This document shows, piece after piece, positions 43,595 to 45,699 of a DNA stretch of 45,699 bases. The stretch lies in contig NZ_BAIS01000015.1 in the NCBI RefSeq assembly GCF_000613345.1, positions 1 through 45,699 on the forward strand, written 5' to 3'. Source of the DNA: Prevotella disiens JCM 6334 = ATCC 29426. Its GTDB lineage: Bacteria > Bacteroidota > Bacteroidia > Bacteroidales > Bacteroidaceae. The notes under the pieces were generated by a model. It had not been told where the DNA came from. It did no database searches and was given only the letters and a program-made list of their open reading frames with translations. Position numbers and translations under genes: made by a program. Each line of letters opens with the position of its first letter. Positions within the stretch are counted from its first letter, which is position 1.

Positions 43595-44335
43595 ATGATA
43601 CCAAAAGTAATACATTATGTGTGGTTGAGCAACGACCCATTCCCTTCGAAAATTAAAAAGTGTATGGAAACGTGGCAAACCATGATGCCTGATTACGAAA
43701 TAAAGCGTTGGAGTACCGAAAATTTTGATATTTCTGCGGCTCCAAACTATGTGAAAGAAGCTTTCAAACAGCGCAAATGGGCGTTTGTAGCCGATTATAT
43801 TCGCATGTATGCACTCTATCATGAAGGAGGAATTTACCTTGATTCCGATGTAAAAATACTAAAACCATTCGATGAATTCCTACATTACAATTTCTTTTCA
43901 TCATTAGAATATCACCCTTTACAAATCGAAATGACAGGCGCAAGGGAAATGATTGATGCCGAAGGCAATAGAATAAAAGACGGATATGTGTCGGGCATTC
44001 AGCTTCAAGCAGCTGTAATGGGGGCAGAACCAGATTGCCAATTTGTAAAAGATGTATTAGACGACTATCAAACTCGAACTTTTGAAATGCCAAGTGGTCC
44101 AAAAGGAAGTGGAATTATCGCCCCTTTCCTTTATGCAAGGGCAATGGAAAAATATGGATTTAAGTACAAAGACGAAGACCAACTCTTGCAAGACAACATG
44201 AAAATATATCGCTCTGAAATCTTTGCAGGCAACAAACACGAAGTCACAAAGAATAGTTTTGCTATTCATTATTGCGCCCATAGTTGGACACCAACGTGGA
44301 AAGAGAAGTTAATGAGGAAATTTGGAATAAAATAA
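43595..44335 (+). CDS. GT32-family glycosyltransferase (capsular/OCH1-like)
   Basis: 246 residues. PKVIHYVWLSNDPFPSKIKKCM opens the glycosyltransferase sugar-binding DXD domain. The DxD motif is in GGIYLDSDVKILKPFDEFL, after WAFVADYIRMYALYHE. The C-terminus has AIHYCAHSWTPTWKEK, typical of the group. It transfers a hexose to a surface glycan. The 26-bp spacer before it holds an 11-bp direct repeat (43567-43587). Confidence 0.92.
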   Translation: MIPKVIHYVWLSNDPFPSKIKKCMETWQTMMPDYEIKRWSTENFDISAAPNYVKEAFKQRKWAFVADYIRMYALYHEGGIYLDSDVKILKPFDEFLHYNFFSSLEYHPLQIEMTGAREMIDAEGNRIKDGYVSGIQLQAAVMGAEPDCQFVKDVLDDYQTRTFEMPSGPKGSGIIAPFLYARAMEKYGFKYKDEDQLLQDNMKIYRSEIFAGNKHEVTKNSFAIHYCAHSWTPTWKEKLMRKFGIK

Positions 44336-44344
44336 ATAATTAGA

Positions 44345-45517
44345 ATGAAAGTTGTACATGTCAGTGTAGCAGATACAGGAGGTGCTGGACTTTGTGCTTA
44401 CAGAATATGCAAAGCACAAAGAGAGATAGGGATTGATGCTCAACTTGTAGTACTTTATAACAAACAAAAAGAAAGTTTTGTACACAAAACAGGGGGCGTA
44501 ACCTACTTTTTACACAGCTCTTTGCGCAAAATAAAAAAACTTTTTCATATTGCCGATGAGGTAAATATGTGCAGAGCTTTAGGTAAACAAAACGGTGCTA
44601 CCTATACTTTACCACTTTCTCCAATTGATATAACGAAGTTAGACGTGGTAAAAAATGCCGATATTGTACATTTACATTGGATAGGCGGCTTCTTAGATTA
44701 TCCTTCTTTCTTTGCTAAAATGAGCAATAAGACGATTGTTTGTACGCTTCACGACCAAAGTATTTTGTACGGAATAGCAAGCATTGAACAGCAATATTTG
44801 CCCAATAACGAACTTGAAAAGAAATACTATAAGCTCAAATATGAAGAAATGAGTAAAGTAGAACATTTCGGTGCAGTTTTTCTTTCGAAGATGAGTTTTG
44901 AAAGTTATAGCGTTCATGAAATGTTAAACCACGCAAAGAAAACCATTATCTATAATATGGTCGATGGTCGTCTTTTCAAACCCTTTCCTAAAGAACAACT
45001 TCGCCAACAATTATCGCTTCCCAATACAAAACTTTTCTCCTTTTGTGCTTACGATATTAACGATGCCCGCAAAGGTTTAGCAGTGCTTTCAGAAGCACTT
45101 ATGCGCATCGATTCGTCTTATAGAATATTGGCAATTGGGAAAAATAGAAAGGGAAGTAAATGGGCAAATGTCATAGAAATGGGCTTTTTCGCTGATGCAA
45201 CAAAAATATCAGCCATACATTCTGTTGCCGATTTCTGTTGTATGCCAAGTTATAAAGAACATTTTGCCCAAGCTCCTTTAGAGGCAATGGCATGCGGAAC
45301 ACCTGTTATCGCCTTTCCATGCAGTGGAACGGAAGAACTTATTACACCCCAAAACGGCATTCGTTGCACCGATTTCACCCTCGAAGCCTTAGAAGAAGGC
45401 ATCAGAAAAGCCTTACAAACAGAATATAATAGCGATGAAATTCGCCAAGATATGCTCAATCGTTATGCCCCTGAAAAGATAGCAAAAGACTATTTAGCAT
45501 TTTACGAAACCTTGTAA
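44345..45517 (+). CDS. GT4-family glycosyltransferase
   Basis: 390 residues, GT-B fold. The N-terminal MKVVHVSVADTGGAGLCAYRICKAQ and IVHLHWIGGFLDYPSF are typical acceptor-domain segments. The C-terminal donor domain has PSYKEHFAQAPLEAMACGTPVIAFPCSGTEELI. It is the last gene of the run and 9 bp after the GT32 gene. It likely adds to the LPS core or O-chain. A 22-bp-period array follows at 45591. Confidence 0.93.
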   Translation: MKVVHVSVADTGGAGLCAYRICKAQREIGIDAQLVVLYNKQKESFVHKTGGVTYFLHSSLRKIKKLFHIADEVNMCRALGKQNGATYTLPLSPIDITKLDVVKNADIVHLHWIGGFLDYPSFFAKMSNKTIVCTLHDQSILYGIASIEQQYLPNNELEKKYYKLKYEEMSKVEHFGAVFLSKMSFESYSVHEMLNHAKKTIIYNMVDGRLFKPFPKEQLRQQLSLPNTKLFSFCAYDINDARKGLAVLSEALMRIDSSYRILAIGKNRKGSKWANVIEMGFFADATKISAIHSVADFCCMPSYKEHFAQAPLEAMACGTPVIAFPCSGTEELITPQNGIRCTDFTLEALEEGIRKALQTEYNSDEIRQDMLNRYAPEKIAKDYLAFYETL

Positions 45518-45590
45518 AATAGCCGAAAAACAGCAGGAATTTTGACCAATCTGTATCTTTTTGAAAATCAACCTATTATATATGCGTTTT

Positions 45591-45673
45591 TAAAACCTAT
45601 TGTTTTGCGTTTCAAAACAATAGGTTTTGAACCTCAAAAGAGCCTATTTTGCGATGCGAAATAGGCTCTTTTT
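45591..45673. repeat. 22-bp-period array, CAAAA-N7-TTTTG family (4 units)
   Basis: Modules start at 45591, 45613, 45635 and 45657: TAAAACCTATTGTTTTG, CAAAACAATAGGTTTTG, CAAAAGAGCCTATTTTG and CGAAATAGGCTCTTTTT. Units 1-2 and units 3-4 are each inverted complements, so two hairpins are possible, one perfect over 16 bp. It follows the last glycosyltransferase. Confidence 0.92.
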
Positions 45674-45699
45674 AAAATGCTACTAATAATCATTGTTCT

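Noticed and set aside
1..45699. tRNA or rRNA genes
   Set aside because: By eye I found no cloverleaf with CCA-type ends or rRNA-like segments. A tRNA scan would settle this.

Overview
The window looks like chromosomal DNA of a Bacteroidota member, most likely Prevotella or a close relative. It is AT-rich and shows no Shine-Dalgarno motifs. Eight or more genes are preceded by the Bacteroidota promoter pattern TTTG-N19/20-TAnnTTTG. The gene content also fits: two tandem Bacteroides-type integrases, a long-form IspG, DUF4254, an OMP-beta-barrel CarboxypepD-reg protein, ECF sigma plus membrane anti-sigma, BlaI/BlaR1-TPR and ATP-dependent PEP carboxykinase.

Layout. 1-3.2 kb is the edge of an integrated mobile element: an intact tyrosine integrase, a second integrase broken by two single-base frameshifts, and a small unknown gene, all on the minus strand. 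3.4-6.4 kb is a BlaI repressor / M56 (BlaR1-like) peptidase / TPR operon with a visible operator inside its promoter. 6.5-9 kb is pta-ackA. 9.1-14.2 kb holds a TonB-receptor-like outer membrane protein and a DUF4254 - GT9 heptosyltransferase - ABC ATPase operon. 14.3-16.6 kb is an ECF sigma / anti-sigma / two envelope protein operon, in which the sigma gene and the outer membrane gene are frameshifted. 16.6-17.5 kb is non-coding, with a 204-bp terminal-inverted-repeat element and a 22-bp-period array. 17.5-20.1 kb is acpP-fabF-rnc. 20.3-20.7 kb has a dense cluster of DnaA boxes and is a candidate replication origin. 20.7-27 kb has a DUF3108 gene convergent with a five-gene operon (unknown gene, rpoN, PAP2, purE, ispG). 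27.2-36.4 kb has pncB, cysS, ybjQ-like, a C1 peptidase lipoprotein, upp, pckA and miaB. 36.7-45.5 kb is an envelope polysaccharide/lipid A cluster: MsbA-type ABC exporter, LTA-synthase-like membrane sulfatase-fold enzyme, LpxL-type acyltransferase and four glycosyltransferases.

The most unusual structure is a family of short intergenic arrays with an exact 22-bp period. Six arrays (20 units) share a 17-bp module, CAAAA-N7-TTTTG, plus 5-bp spacers. Two other arrays, at 23518 and 40584, have unrelated sequences but the same 22-bp step. In the main family A-tracts and T-tracts alternate about every 11 bp, which predicts intrinsically curved DNA. Adjacent modules are often complementary and could also form hairpins.

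Five genes carry a total of six clean single-base frameshifts while both halves stay well conserved. Either these are recent lesions or the assembly has residual indel errors; one is at a run of ten A/T and could be a phase-variable switch.
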